Assembly (NCBI RefSeq): GCF_018129385.1
Contig: NZ_JAFCLN010000015.1
Location: 110,267-174,266 of the forward strand
DNA from: Bradyrhizobium lablabi
Lineage (GTDB): Bacteria > Pseudomonadota > Alphaproteobacteria > Rhizobiales > Xanthobacteraceae
Length of the DNA: 64,000 nt
Direction: 5' to 3'
The notes beneath the pieces are model-generated. The model was not told the origin of the DNA. It searched no databases and worked only from the letters and a program-made list of their open reading frames with translations. The translations under genes and the position numbers were made by a program. Shown here in pieces: positions 32,677-42,235 of this stretch; position 1 is the first letter of the stretch, and every line of letters starts with the position of its first letter.

Positions 32677-33789
32677 TTACCGCGTCCCGAAGGTGGTCGC
32701 GCCGAACAGCGCCTTTTGCGTCGAGGGCTGCGAGCGCCAGTATTGCGGCGGCGCGGAAACTTCGCCGCCGAGTTCGGCGGCGGCATGCCAGCCCCAGCGC
32801 GGGTCGTAGAGCATGCCGCGGGCGAGCGTGATCATGTCGGCCTTGCCGGAGGCGACGATCTCCTCGGCCTGCTTCGCTTCCGTGATCAGGCCGACCGCCA
32901 TGGTGGTGACGCCGGTGGCCTCCTTCACCGCCTGCGCCAGCGGCACCTGGTAGCCCGGGCCGAGCGGAATCTTTTGCAGCGGCGAAACGCCGCCGGAGGA
33001 GACATCGATCCAGTCGACGTCGCGCTTCTGCAATTCCCTCGCATATTCGATGGTCTGCCGGATGTCCCAGCCGCCCTCGACCCAGTCGGTCGCGGAGACG
33101 CGGACGCCGACCGGCTTGTCCTTCGGGAAGGCCGCGCGCACCGCATCGAACACTTCGAGCGGATAGCGCATGCGGTTCTCGAGGCTGCCGCCATACTGGT
33201 CGGTCCGCCGGTTCGCGATCGGCGACAGGAACTGATGCAGGAGATAGCCGTGCGCGCTGTGCACCTCGAGCGCGTCGATCCCGAGCCGATTCGCGCGCTG
33301 CGCGGCGGCGACGAAGGCGTCCTTGATGCGCTTGAGGCCAGCCGCATCAAGCGCCCGCGGCGGGACTTCGCTCTCCTTGTGCGGCACCGCGGACGGCCCT
33401 TCCGGCAGCCAGCCGCCCTCGGAAATCGGGATCAACTGTCCGCCTTCCCACGGCCGCTGGCTCGATGCCTTGCGGCCGGCATGGGCAAGCTGCATCGCGA
33501 CCGCGGCCTTCGAGTTCTTGCGCACGGAGGCAAGGATCGGCTTGAGCGCCGCCTCGTTGGCGTCGCTGTAGAGGCCGAGGCAGCCCGGCGTGATGCGGCC
33601 GATGGCCTCGACATGGGTGGCCTCGATGCAGAACATCGCGGCGCCCGACAGCGCCAGCGAGTTGATATGCGTAAAGTGCCAGTCGGTGGCCGAGCCGTCC
33701 TCGGCCGAATACTGGCACATCGGCGAGACCATGATGCGATTGGGCAATTTCAGGCCGCGCAGCTCGATCGGGGAAAACAGGGCGCTCAT
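32677..33789 (-). CDS. Old Yellow Enzyme family NADH:flavin oxidoreductase (YqjM/NamA-like)
   Basis: 370 residues from the ATG at 33789; a longer in-frame start at 33825 adds a non-conserved tail. PNRIMVSPMCQYSAEDG carries the Cys typical of the YqjM subgroup, HSAHGYLLHQFLSP holds the substrate-binding His pair, and RRTDQYGGSLENRMRYPLEV is the family signature. It reduces activated C=C bonds of enones or nitro compounds using FMN and NAD(P)H. Probably detoxification. Confidence 0.9.
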   Translation of the reverse strand: MSALFSPIELRGLKLPNRIMVSPMCQYSAEDGSATDWHFTHINSLALSGAAMFCIEATHVEAIGRITPGCLGLYSDANEAALKPILASVRKNSKAAVAMQLAHAGRKASSQRPWEGGQLIPISEGGWLPEGPSAVPHKESEVPPRALDAAGLKRIKDAFVAAAQRANRLGIDALEVHSAHGYLLHQFLSPIANRRTDQYGGSLENRMRYPLEVFDAVRAAFPKDKPVGVRVSATDWVEGGWDIRQTIEYARELQKRDVDWIDVSSGGVSPLQKIPLGPGYQVPLAQAVKEATGVTTMAVGLITEAKQAEEIVASGKADMITLARGMLYDPRWGWHAAAELGGEVSAPPQYWRSQPSTQKALFGATTFGTR

Positions 33790-34061
33790 GCTGGGGATTT
33801 CCGGCGGGAGGAAGGGCAACATCATATGTAACGAGCCATGCCCTGCCCCTCAACCTGCCGCCGCCGCAACCCTCCCCCGACGCCTGCCCCACCCGGCCTG
33901 TGCAACCCCGGTCCGCCCAGCCCCGGTCTGCTCAAGGCCGAAACACAGCTGTGGTCATCGCGTTAAGTTGAAAGCCGACTTGTGGGCCGGGCGCTGGCCC
34001 GCCGGCCGGTTTGCCAGCACACTCGCGTGATCAACGTCCACGATTCTTGCCGGGATTGCCG

Positions 34062-34787
34062 ATGACGTCGAAGCACCTTGCCTTTGTCCTTTTCCTGCTG
34101 TTGCTGCCGGCACCAGCCGCCGCCGACATTACCGGCGTTCCAAAAATCCGCGAGGCAGACCAGATTACGATCGGCAACACGCGGATCCGGCTTGGCGGGA
34201 TCGACGCGCCGTCGGTGGACCAGCTCTGCCTCAACACCAAGGGCGAGCGCTGGACCTGCGGCGTTGCGGCGCGCGACGAACTGATCAAGCATTCCGGCGG
34301 CAGGAGCTGGACCTGCCGGGCCCGCGCGGTCGACCGCCGCGGCCGCACTGTGGCGCGCTGCGATGTCGACGGCGAGGACATCCAGAAATGGCTGGTGTCG
34401 AACGGCTGGGCGGTGGCTTACGTGCGGCTCTCCAGGGACTATGAGGCGGACGAAAAGGCTGCGCGGGAAGCGAAGGCCGGCATGTGGCAGGGCGCGTTCA
34501 TCGCGCCATGGGACTGGCGCATCCGCAACAAGAAGACCCACATCCTCGGGGCGACCAAGCCGCCGGAGAGCGCCAAGGCGATCCTGCTGGCGTCGGCGTC
34601 CGGCCCGGTCGCGCCCTCGCCCGACTGCACCATCAAGGGTAACGTCAACCGTTCCGGCGAGTGCATCTTCCACCAGCCGACCAGCCGCTGGTACGCCAAG
34701 ATCGAGATGAAGATCAGCAAGGGCACGCGCTGGTTTTGCTCGGTCGAAGAGGCCGAGGCCGCCGGCTGCCGCGAGACCAGGCGATGA
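34062..34787 (+). CDS. Secreted SNase-like (thermonuclease fold) protein
   Basis: 241 residues from the ATG at 34062, with a signal peptide ending at PAPAAAD. The domain at about 25-155 has ITIGNTRIRLGGIDAPSVDQLC: catalytic Arg and Asp positions are kept, but the Glu of the usual DAPE/DTPE motif is Ser. Cysteines in the barrel could form disulfides in the periplasm. A cysteine-containing tail of about 80 residues follows. Compared with the paralogue at 3629 it is closer to the active enzyme, yet the base-providing Glu is still missing. Confidence 0.72.
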   Translation: MTSKHLAFVLFLLLLPAPAAADITGVPKIREADQITIGNTRIRLGGIDAPSVDQLCLNTKGERWTCGVAARDELIKHSGGRSWTCRARAVDRRGRTVARCDVDGEDIQKWLVSNGWAVAYVRLSRDYEADEKAAREAKAGMWQGAFIAPWDWRIRNKKTHILGATKPPESAKAILLASASGPVAPSPDCTIKGNVNRSGECIFHQPTSRWYAKIEMKISKGTRWFCSVEEAEAAGCRETRR

Positions 34788-34796
34788 TCCCTTACT

Positions 34797-34822
34797 GTCG
34801 TCCCGGCCTCCGCCGGGACGAC
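34797..34822 (+). terminator. Strong hairpin after the SNase-like gene
   Basis: GTCGTCCCGGC / GCCGGGACGAC is an 11-bp perfect stem with a short loop, 10 bp after the stop. No T run follows, so it may be a minimal copy of the CGTCCCGG repeat family acting as a transcript end or stabiliser. Confidence 0.5.
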
Positions 34823-34867
34823 GAGATGATGTGCTAGGCTTACCGCGATAGCCGAGAGCGCATTGCC

Positions 34868-35698
34868 ATGACTGACATTCCAGCGGATGAACCATCGCGC
34901 AAGCGCCGGCGCTGGCGGCATGCGGCCAAGCTCGCGCTGGTGTTTCTGATCGCCTACGGCGCACTCGCCTATTTGCTCCTGCCGGCGCTCTGGACCCATC
35001 ACGAGCATCAAAAGGGTCTTGCCAGCCTGCCGATGGTGACGCGCACCGGGCAGGGCATTCCCGGCGATCCCATCAATGTCGGGCTGATCGGCGACCAGAA
35101 GGACGTGGTGTGTTCGATGCACGCCGCGGGGTGGTTTCCGGCCGATCCGATCACGCTGAAATCCTCGATCGAGATCGTCGGCAGCGTGCTGCTCGACCGG
35201 CCCTACAAGGATGCGCCGGTCAGTAATCTCTATTACCTCGACCGCCGCGAGGACCTTGCCTTCGAAAAGCCAGTCGGCCGAAGCGCCGACCGCCGCAATC
35301 ACGTGCGGTTCTGGAAGGTGCTGGACGAAGGACAGGAGAAGCGCCCGGTGTGGCTTGGTGCGGCGACGATGGATCGCGGCGTCGGCGTGAGCCACTACAC
35401 CGGCGCCATCACCCACCATATCGATGCCGACATCGACCGCGAGCGCAAGACGCTGACCGACGATCTTGAGTCAGCCGGCATGGTGACTGCAAAGTATCAG
35501 GTCACCGGCATCGGGCCGACCTTGGCGGGCCGCAATGGCGGCGGCGACCTCTACTACACCGACGGCGAGGTATGGATTTTGCGGCTGGTCGAGGCCTGCC
35601 GCAAAAACACAGCGCCGGTGGACATCCTTCCCAGCCCGCTGGCGACCGAAATCAAGGACGAAATCTGGCAACAGATTGCATCAACCATCCGGAATTAG
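34868..35698 (+). CDS. LssY C-terminal-domain membrane protein
   Basis: 276 residues. One membrane helix (about 20-42) follows a basic N-terminus. The rest resembles the LssY_C domain: THHEHQ after the helix, GDPINVGLIGDQKDVVCSMHAAGW, RRNHVRFWKVL and GATMDRGVGVSHYTGAITHHID. The domain is found in proteins linked to type I secretion loci and PAP2 phosphatases, with unknown biochemical role. The gene stands alone here. Confidence 0.75.
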   Translation: MTDIPADEPSRKRRRWRHAAKLALVFLIAYGALAYLLLPALWTHHEHQKGLASLPMVTRTGQGIPGDPINVGLIGDQKDVVCSMHAAGWFPADPITLKSSIEIVGSVLLDRPYKDAPVSNLYYLDRREDLAFEKPVGRSADRRNHVRFWKVLDEGQEKRPVWLGAATMDRGVGVSHYTGAITHHIDADIDRERKTLTDDLESAGMVTAKYQVTGIGPTLAGRNGGGDLYYTDGEVWILRLVEACRKNTAPVDILPSPLATEIKDEIWQQIASTIRN

Positions 35699-35806
35699 AC
35701 CGCTCGAAATCGTTACAATTCTGCATGAATGCACCGCCCAAGAGCCCTTTGAAATTGCGCCCCGCCATGCCAGCATGGCGGCAAATCCAGACAAGGGAAA
35801 CCGACA

Positions 35807-36991
35807 ATGACCGTTCGCGCGGGCCGGGAATTTCTGGCCATCCCCGGACCCACCACGATGCCCGACGAGGTGCTACAGGCCATGCACCGCCCGGCGCTCG
35901 ATATTTATTCGAAAGAGATGGTGGAACTGACGGAAAGCCTGCTCGCCGATCTCAGCAAATTGTTCGCCACCAAGGGCCAGTCCTACATCCACATCGCCAA
36001 TGGCCACGGCGCCTGGGAAAGCACGCTAAGCAACGTGCTGTCGCGCGGCGACAAGGTGCTGGTGCTGGAAAGCGGCCGCTTTGCGATCGGTTGGGGCCAG
36101 GCAGCGGCCGCGATGGGCGCCGAGGTCGAGGTGCTGAAGGGCGACTGGCGCCGCGCGATCCGGCTCACTGATGTAGAGGAGCGGCTGCGGCAGGATAAGG
36201 AGCACAAGATCAAGGCGATCCTTGCCGTGCAGGTCGACACCGCATCAGGCGCGTATAACGATATCGAGGCGATCGGCAAGGCGATCAAGGCGAGCGGCCA
36301 TCCCGCGCTGTTCATGGTCGACACCGTAGCTTCGCTGGGCTGCATGCCGTTCGAGATGGATGCCTGGGGTGTCGATGTCGCTATGTCGGGCTCGCAAAAG
36401 GGCCTGATGACGCCGCCCGGCCTTGGCTTCGTCGCGGCCAACGACCGCGCCCGCGAGGTGCACAAGAAGGCCGGCCTGCGCACGCCCTATTGGGACTGGA
36501 GCGAGCGCGAAGGCAGCGAGCACTATCGCAAATATGCCGGCACCGCGCCGGTGCATCTGTTGTTCGCGCTGCGCCGGGCAATCGACATGCTGCACGAGGA
36601 AGGGCTTGAAAACGCATTCCAGCGCCACCGCCTGCTGGGCGAGGCTGTGCGCCGCGCGGTTTCGGTCTGGGCCGAGGGGCAGGTGATCGGCTTCAACATC
36701 GCCGAGCCGCAGGAACGCTCCAACACGGTCACGACCGTCCTGATGAACGGTCACGATCCCGTCGCGCTGCACCGCTATTGCAAGGAAAAATGCGGCGTGG
36801 TGCTCGGCGTCGGCATCGGCGAACTGCACGGCCAGGCCTTTCGCATCGCGCATATGGGTCATGTCAACGCGCCGATGATCCTCGGCACGCTCGGCGTGGT
36901 CGAGGTCGCACTGAACGCGCTCGATATTCCACACGGCAAGGGCGGAACCGAGGCAGCGATCGAATGGCTTGGTGAAAGTGTGAGCGCCTGA
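35807..36991 (+). CDS. Serine/alanine-glyoxylate aminotransferase family protein
   Basis: 394 residues, class V PLP aminotransferase. The PLP lysine is Lys198 in SGSQKGLMTPPGLGF, and Asp172 (MVDTVASLG) binds the pyridine nitrogen. The opening GREFLAIPGPTTMPDEVL is that of the serine-glyoxylate/alanine-glyoxylate group. It could feed glyoxylate nitrogen exchange in one-carbon or photorespiration-like metabolism. The adjacent iron transporter seems unrelated. Confidence 0.88.
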   Translation: MTVRAGREFLAIPGPTTMPDEVLQAMHRPALDIYSKEMVELTESLLADLSKLFATKGQSYIHIANGHGAWESTLSNVLSRGDKVLVLESGRFAIGWGQAAAAMGAEVEVLKGDWRRAIRLTDVEERLRQDKEHKIKAILAVQVDTASGAYNDIEAIGKAIKASGHPALFMVDTVASLGCMPFEMDAWGVDVAMSGSQKGLMTPPGLGFVAANDRAREVHKKAGLRTPYWDWSEREGSEHYRKYAGTAPVHLLFALRRAIDMLHEEGLENAFQRHRLLGEAVRRAVSVWAEGQVIGFNIAEPQERSNTVTTVLMNGHDPVALHRYCKEKCGVVLGVGIGELHGQAFRIAHMGHVNAPMILGTLGVVEVALNALDIPHGKGGTEAAIEWLGESVSA

Positions 36992-37030
36992 GAGGCTTTT
37001 CGAGGCCGCGATTTTAGTGCTTCGGTCTCT

Positions 37031-37085
37031 CGTTTGACGCGTTTTCTTCACGCGAACCGGTACCCACTTCGCTCGAAAACGCTAT
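37031..37085. repeat. Short dispersed repeat (CGTTTTCTTCACGCGAACCGG type)
   Basis: CGTTTTCTTCACGCGAACCGGTACCCACTTCGCTCGAAAACG is a short element I recall from many Bradyrhizobium intergenic regions; its ends (CGTTTTC / GAAAACG) are inverted. It lies between the aminotransferase gene and the iron transporter operon. A related GAAAACCGGTTCCCACTT element is at 61806-61874. Confidence 0.6.
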
Positions 37086-37139
37086 AACCATGCCAGACGC
37101 GAGCACAGACTCGCGCAGGAAGCTACCGGGAGGCATTGA

Positions 37140-38201
37140 TTGGCGTCCGTTGATTTGCGCGGCCTGACCAAGCGATTTGGATCGCAGGCTGTCGTCGATG
37201 ATGTCTCCTTGCGGATCGACCACGGGCAGCTCGTCTGCCTGCTGGGTCCGTCCGGTTGCGGCAAGACCACGACGCTGCGGCTGATCGCCGGTTTCCTCGA
37301 ACCGTCGGAAGGCGAAATCCACGTCGGCGATCGCCTCGTTTCCTCAAAGACGCGCACGCTGCCGCCCGAGCAGCGCAACATGTCGATGATCTTCCAGAGC
37401 TACGCGCTGTGGCCTCACATGACGGTGACCGAAAACATCGTCTATGGCCTGCGCCTGCGGAAGGTGAACCGTGACACCATCGCAAAAAAGCTGGCGGCGA
37501 TCCTCGCCACGACAAAGCTCGAGCCGCTGGCGCAGCGTTATCCAGGCGAGCTGTCCGGGGGACAGCAGCAGCGCGTGGCGCTGGCGCGCGCGCTGATCGT
37601 CGAGCCCGAGACGCTCTTGCTGGACGAGCCGCTGTCGAACCTCGACGCGAATTTGCGCGAGGAGATGCGGTTCGAAATCCGCCGGCTGCATGACGAATAC
37701 CGCTACACCACAGTTTACGTCACCCACGACCAGTCCGAGGCGATGACGACGGCCGACCTGATCGCCGTGATGAACGGCGGCAAGATCGATCAGCTCGGCA
37801 CGCCCGAAGACATCTACGCCCGGCCGCAATCGGAATTCGTCGCCCGCTTCATCGGCGCCAGCAATGTGATCAGGGGCACCGCCCGCGATGCCGATCACAT
37901 CTCCTTCGCTGGCGCGACCCTACAGGTGACCGGCGCAAAGCTCGTACCCGGCCGCGAGGCCGCGGTAGCGATCCGCCAGCATGACATCCAGCTTTCGACG
38001 CATGCGCCGATGTCGCGCGGCAATGCGATCAAGGCCACCGTGACGCGCCAGGTCTATCTCGGCGCCAGCCGCGACTATGTGGTTGAAACCGCCGACGGCA
38101 CCGCGCTGCGCGTCGTGACGCCGACGGGCACCGCAGTGAACAAGGGCGCCGAGGTCTGGCTTTATTTGCCTCCCGACCGCTGCCGGGCGCTCAGCCGATA
38201 A
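37140..38201 (+). CDS. Ferric-iron-type ABC transporter ATPase (FbpC/PotA-like)
   Basis: 353 residues. Walker A GPSGCGKTTT, signature LSGGQQQRVALARAL, Walker B LLLDEPLSNLDANLREE and H-loop VTHDQSEA are intact. The last 110 residues form TOBE-type beta domains. The start is TTG at 37140, behind GGGAGG. First gene of a three-gene importer. The partner binding protein is of the ferric-ion type, so iron(III) is a likely load, though phosphonate and sugar-phosphate relatives exist. Confidence 0.88.
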   Translation: MASVDLRGLTKRFGSQAVVDDVSLRIDHGQLVCLLGPSGCGKTTTLRLIAGFLEPSEGEIHVGDRLVSSKTRTLPPEQRNMSMIFQSYALWPHMTVTENIVYGLRLRKVNRDTIAKKLAAILATTKLEPLAQRYPGELSGGQQQRVALARALIVEPETLLLDEPLSNLDANLREEMRFEIRRLHDEYRYTTVYVTHDQSEAMTTADLIAVMNGGKIDQLGTPEDIYARPQSEFVARFIGASNVIRGTARDADHISFAGATLQVTGAKLVPGREAAVAIRQHDIQLSTHAPMSRGNAIKATVTRQVYLGASRDYVVETADGTALRVVTPTGTAVNKGAEVWLYLPPDRCRALSR

Positions 38202-38218
38202 GAGAAGCGGAGGATGCC

Positions 38219-39277
38219 ATGAGCATTTCAAGACGCGATCTTCTCAAGGGCTCCACCGCGCTGGCGCTCGGCACCGTGTTCGCCTCCCCTGCCCGCGCCG
38301 AGGCGCCGCCGCCGACGGCGATCACCCCGGCGCTGATCGACGCTGCGAAGAAAGAAGGCAAGCTGATCTTCTATTCGTCGATGGACCTGCCGGTCGGCGA
38401 AAAGCTCGGCAAGGCGTTCGAGGCCGCTTATCCCGGCATCAGCATCCAGATCGAGCGCTCCGGCTCCGAGCGGCTGTTCCAGCGCGTCGACCAGGAGTTT
38501 GCCAGCAATATCCGAGCGGCCGACGTGATCAACAGCTCGGATGCCTCGCATTTCATTTCCTGGAAGAAGAAGGATTGGCTGGCGCCGTTCGTGCCGGAGG
38601 ACGTCGCAAAGTATTTTCCAGAAGGTTATCGCGACCCCGACGGCATGCTTGCTGTGACCCGAATCTATCTGTCGTCGATCGCCTACAACACCAATCTGGT
38701 GAAGCCCGAAGACGCGCCAAAAAGCTTTGCCGACCTGCTCGATTCGAAATGGGCGGGCAAGATGGTGAAGGGACATCCGGCCTATAGCGGCACCATCATG
38801 ACCGCGACGTTCCAGATGGTACGCGCGTTGGGGTGGGAATATTTCGAAAAACTGGCCAGGCAGCGCGTGATGCAGGTGCAATCCTCGACCGATCCGCCGA
38901 AAAAACTATCGCTCGGCGAGCGCGCCATCATGGCCGACGGCAACGAATATGGAATCGTGCTGCTGAAGGAGGCCGGACAGCCGGTGGAGCCGGTCTATCC
39001 GGCCGAGGGCACGCCGACGATTTCCGGTCCGACCGGCATCTTCGCCAGCGCGCCGCATCCCAACGCTGCGCGGCTGTTCCAGGCCTGGCTGCACACGCGC
39101 GAGACCCAGCAATTCTTCATCGACTTCACCGCGCAGTATTCGGTGCATGCACAGGTGCAGTCGAAGCCGGGACGGCGAAAGATTTCCGACATCAAGCTGA
39201 TGAAGGAGGATGCGGCAGGCGTTGAGGCGATGGCGGAAGAGATCAAGACGCGCTATGCGCGGCTGTTTCGGGTGTGA
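38219..39277 (+). CDS. Periplasmic iron(III)-type substrate-binding protein (FbpA-like)
   Basis: 352 residues with a Tat-type signal (ISRRDLLKGSTALALG). The mature part starts with ALIDAAKKEGKLIFYSSMDL, as in FbpA-family proteins, and YPAEGTPTISGPTGIF lies in the hinge region. It starts 17 bp after the ATPase gene. The ligand Tyr pair of FbpA cannot be confirmed by eye. Confidence 0.87.
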   Translation: MSISRRDLLKGSTALALGTVFASPARAEAPPPTAITPALIDAAKKEGKLIFYSSMDLPVGEKLGKAFEAAYPGISIQIERSGSERLFQRVDQEFASNIRAADVINSSDASHFISWKKKDWLAPFVPEDVAKYFPEGYRDPDGMLAVTRIYLSSIAYNTNLVKPEDAPKSFADLLDSKWAGKMVKGHPAYSGTIMTATFQMVRALGWEYFEKLARQRVMQVQSSTDPPKKLSLGERAIMADGNEYGIVLLKEAGQPVEPVYPAEGTPTISGPTGIFASAPHPNAARLFQAWLHTRETQQFFIDFTAQYSVHAQVQSKPGRRKISDIKLMKEDAAGVEAMAEEIKTRYARLFRV

Positions 39278-39285
39278 ATTCTCGA

Positions 39286-39389
39286 CCCTCATGGTGAGGA
39301 GGCGCGTAGCGCCGCCTCGAACCATGAGGCCACAACGGGGCCTTCATCCTTCGAGACGCGGCGAAGATGCCGCTCCTCAGGATGAGGGG
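39286..39389. repeat. Palindromic repeat inside the iron transporter operon
   Basis: CCCTCATGGTGAGGAGGCGC and CCGCTCCTCAGGATGAGGG form the two ends, with an inner CGCGTAGCGCCGCCTCGAACC half. It occupies most of the 133-bp gap between the binding-protein and permease genes, the only wide gap in this operon. It may lower permease expression or stabilise the upstream message. Confidence 0.75.
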
Positions 39390-39410
39390 AAACATATGGT
39401 TTGCGGATAA

Positions 39411-41132
39411 ATGACCGTTACCGGCACGATCGAAAGCACAAGGGCGAAGGTGGACCCGACAAAGCCGGTGCTGTGGCTGGTCGCGGCGTGCCTCGTTGTC
39501 CTGATCCTGCTGCCGCTGGGCTGGCTCGCGCTCTATGCCTTCACCGACAAGGCGCGCAATCCGACGCTACAGAATTTCATCACCCTGTTCACCGATCGCG
39601 ACTTCCTCGATCCGCTGCTGACCACGGCGATCATCGCCACGACATCCGCCATCGCCTGCTGCATCGTCGCCGCTCCCATCAGTTGGCTGGTGTCGCGGAC
39701 CGATCTGCCGGGCCGGCAGATCATCCGCGCGCTGGTGACGGCGTCGTTCGTGACGCCGCCGTTCCTCGGCGCGGTGGCATGGGAGCTGCTGGCGGCGCCG
39801 AACAGCGGCCTGCTCAACAAGCTCTATCGCTACCTCACCGGCGCCGAATCGGATGCCTATCTCTTCAATATCTACTCGCTCACCGGCGTCATCTTCGTCA
39901 TCTCCTGCTACACTTTTCCGTTTGTGTTCGTGCTGGTCGCCAACGCGCTCGACAACATGCCGGGCGAACTGGAGGATGCTTCCGCCATCCTCGGCGGCAA
40001 GGCCTGGACCACGGCGCGGCGCGTCACCATTCCATTAGCGCTGCCAGCGCTGGTGGCCGGCGCGCTGATCGCGTTCCTACAGGCAATGACGCTGTTCGGC
40101 TCGCCCGCGATCCTGGCGCTGCCGGCCGGCTTCCACACCATGACGACGAAAATCTGGAGCCTGTTCCAGTATCCGCCAAAGCTCGAGCTCGCCGCCGCGG
40201 CTGCGGTCCCGCTGCTGCTGCTCACGATCTTGCTGCTACAGGCCCAGAAGACGATCTTGGGCCGCCGCGGCTTTTCCGTGGTCGGCGGCAAATATGGCGC
40301 GCCGCGCCGGGTCGAGATGAAGGGATGGCGCTGGGCGGCGCTGGCGTTTTGCCTCGTGATCCTGCTGAACCCGGTGTTTCTGCCCTACTTCGCGCTGTTC
40401 AACGCCGCGTTCTCGCCGAACGCTACCACGCTGGTGACGCCGGCGACCTTCACGCTGCACAACATCGTCTTCGTGTTCACTGAACTGTCGTCGACAAAGC
40501 TCGCGCTGAAGAACACCGTGATTCTGGGCACGGCGACCGCCACGGTCGGCACGATCCTCGCGCTCGTCATCGCCTATGTCACGACGCGCCGCGTCATCAC
40601 CGGATCGCGCGTGCTCGGCTTCCTCGCGACCGCGCCCGTCGCGGTGCCCGGCATCGTGCTCGGCGTCGGCCTGTTCCTGAGCTACACCCGGCCGCCCTTC
40701 GTGCTGTACGGCACGCTGTGGATCCTGCTGATCGCCTTCCTGACCATCAACCTGCCTTCCGCCTATCAGCAATTGCAGGCGGCATTTGCGACCATTCACC
40801 CCGAACTGGAGGACGCTAGCCGCATCCTCGGCGCGACGCGGCTCCAGTCGCTGTGGAGGATCACCGCGCCCCTGCTGCGCACCGGCGTGATCGCAACCTG
40901 GTGCTTCATCTTCATCGGCGTAATGCGCGAGCTCTCGGCCGCCATCATCCTGTTCACCTCGCAGACCAAGGTGCTCTCCGTCCTGATCTACGACCTCAAC
41001 GAAAGCGGCGACCTCGCCGCGATCGCGGTGCTGGGCATTGCGATGCTGGTGATCACCTTCACGGTGGTGTTGGCGGTCAACCGCATCCCGATGTTCGGCG
41101 GCAGCGCCGGCGCGCGCCTCCGCAACAGCTAG
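39411..41132 (+). CDS. Fused double-domain ABC permease, FbpB-like
   Basis: 573 residues with about twelve membrane segments. The EAA loop that docks to the ATPase occurs twice (ELEDASAILGGKAWTTARRV and ELEDASRILGATRLQSLWRI), so two permease domains are fused as in FbpB. It completes the iron-type importer. The last four bases overlap the 3' end of the convergent gene at 41129. Confidence 0.9.
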   Translation: MTVTGTIESTRAKVDPTKPVLWLVAACLVVLILLPLGWLALYAFTDKARNPTLQNFITLFTDRDFLDPLLTTAIIATTSAIACCIVAAPISWLVSRTDLPGRQIIRALVTASFVTPPFLGAVAWELLAAPNSGLLNKLYRYLTGAESDAYLFNIYSLTGVIFVISCYTFPFVFVLVANALDNMPGELEDASAILGGKAWTTARRVTIPLALPALVAGALIAFLQAMTLFGSPAILALPAGFHTMTTKIWSLFQYPPKLELAAAAAVPLLLLTILLLQAQKTILGRRGFSVVGGKYGAPRRVEMKGWRWAALAFCLVILLNPVFLPYFALFNAAFSPNATTLVTPATFTLHNIVFVFTELSSTKLALKNTVILGTATATVGTILALVIAYVTTRRVITGSRVLGFLATAPVAVPGIVLGVGLFLSYTRPPFVLYGTLWILLIAFLTINLPSAYQQLQAAFATIHPELEDASRILGATRLQSLWRITAPLLRTGVIATWCFIFIGVMRELSAAIILFTSQTKVLSVLIYDLNESGDLAAIAVLGIAMLVITFTVVLAVNRIPMFGGSAGARLRNS

Positions 41133-42235
41133 GGCTCGAGCCGGTACGCCTCGACCTGCGCCTTCAATTGCTCCAGTGAAGCCAGTGGCGCCTTGGGATC
41201 GACGACGTATTGCCGCTCGGCCAGCCACGACAGGATTTTCAGGTCGACCGCCGGCGAGTGATGAACGACGTCGCCGTAATTGCCGAGATCGTGGGTGATT
41301 TCCCTGACCGCACGGAAATCATGCAGCCGCACATTTGGAAACTGAAGCAACCTCGAAGCGACATGGGCGGAGAACGCATACGCAGTCTCCAGCGTAGCCG
41401 GAGACGCATCGCGCATCGCGACGAATTGCAGGACGGAATAGGGCGGGAAGTAGATATCGAATGTGACACCGGGATACTTCGCGATCAAACCGATCGCATC
41501 CCGCTCAAAGCACCGGACCATCGCCTGGTAATCATAGCCGTCCCCGATCGATCCACTACGCGCGGGATCGATGGCGCGCCGGAAGGCGGCAATCGCGTTC
41601 TGCCTGTTATAGAAGCCCGCGACATCGAAATCCGGTCGCAGCGCATTGATGTCATCGACGCGGGGGATCGAGAATTTGAAGACGAGCCCCGTGGTCAGCC
41701 GCGCAACCAGCGGCTCCAGCGGCGGCACCGACCGGGCTAGGATCCACAGCGACTCCCGCGCCATGGCGCCGCTGAAAAGATAGCCGGCAATGCCGGCGAG
41801 GTTTCGGCGATAGAGATCGGCCGGAAGGTAGATGTCCTTGTCGATCCCCGGTCCATCACGAAAGATCCAGTCGTCCATCTGCCAGATCACGCGCTTCGGG
41901 TGGCGTTCCATCGCCGCAGCCAGCACGAAGTTTTGTTCGACCGAGTTCGAGCCATTCATCGACAGCTTCAGCGACCGCACGCCCAGCGCCCTGTCGATGT
42001 CGCTCTGCCGGAAATGGATTCCGAGCGAGGTGCCCATGAACACCGTATCGAACGGCTAGCTGCGGATCAGGCCTGCGTCCTGCATGCGGCTGTCCGACGA
42101 GTACATCGCCGCGAACAGCCGCGCAGGTCGGAAAAGCTGTAAGGGATCGACGGTGAAATTGAGCAACGCCGCCGACAATATAATGGCCGCGGTAGCGACA
42201 AGGAGCCGGATGACGTTGCGTGCGGCGATGCTCAT
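41129..42235 (-). pseudogene. AlgX/DltD-like O-acetylation partner gene with in-frame TAG
   Basis: The ATG at 42235 opens a protein with one N-terminal membrane helix (NVIRLLVATAAIILSAALLNF). It reads to QDAGLIRS, hits TAG at 42058-42056, and continues in the same frame as PFDTVFMGTSLGIHF and 305 further codons. GTS and the later GDVVHHS fit the SGNH-like hydrolase fold of AlgJ/AlgX/DltD partners of MBOAT enzymes. The frame on both sides is well preserved, so the stop is recent, read through, or a sequencing error. Its ATG overlaps the MBOAT stop (ATGA), and the two genes belong together. Confidence 0.75.

Noticed and set aside
31384..33831. Very long open frame on the plus strand across two minus-strand genes
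   Set aside because: It is the antisense shadow of the monooxygenase and Old Yellow Enzyme genes; high GC removes stops. It crosses a non-coding repeat and shows no protein family pattern.
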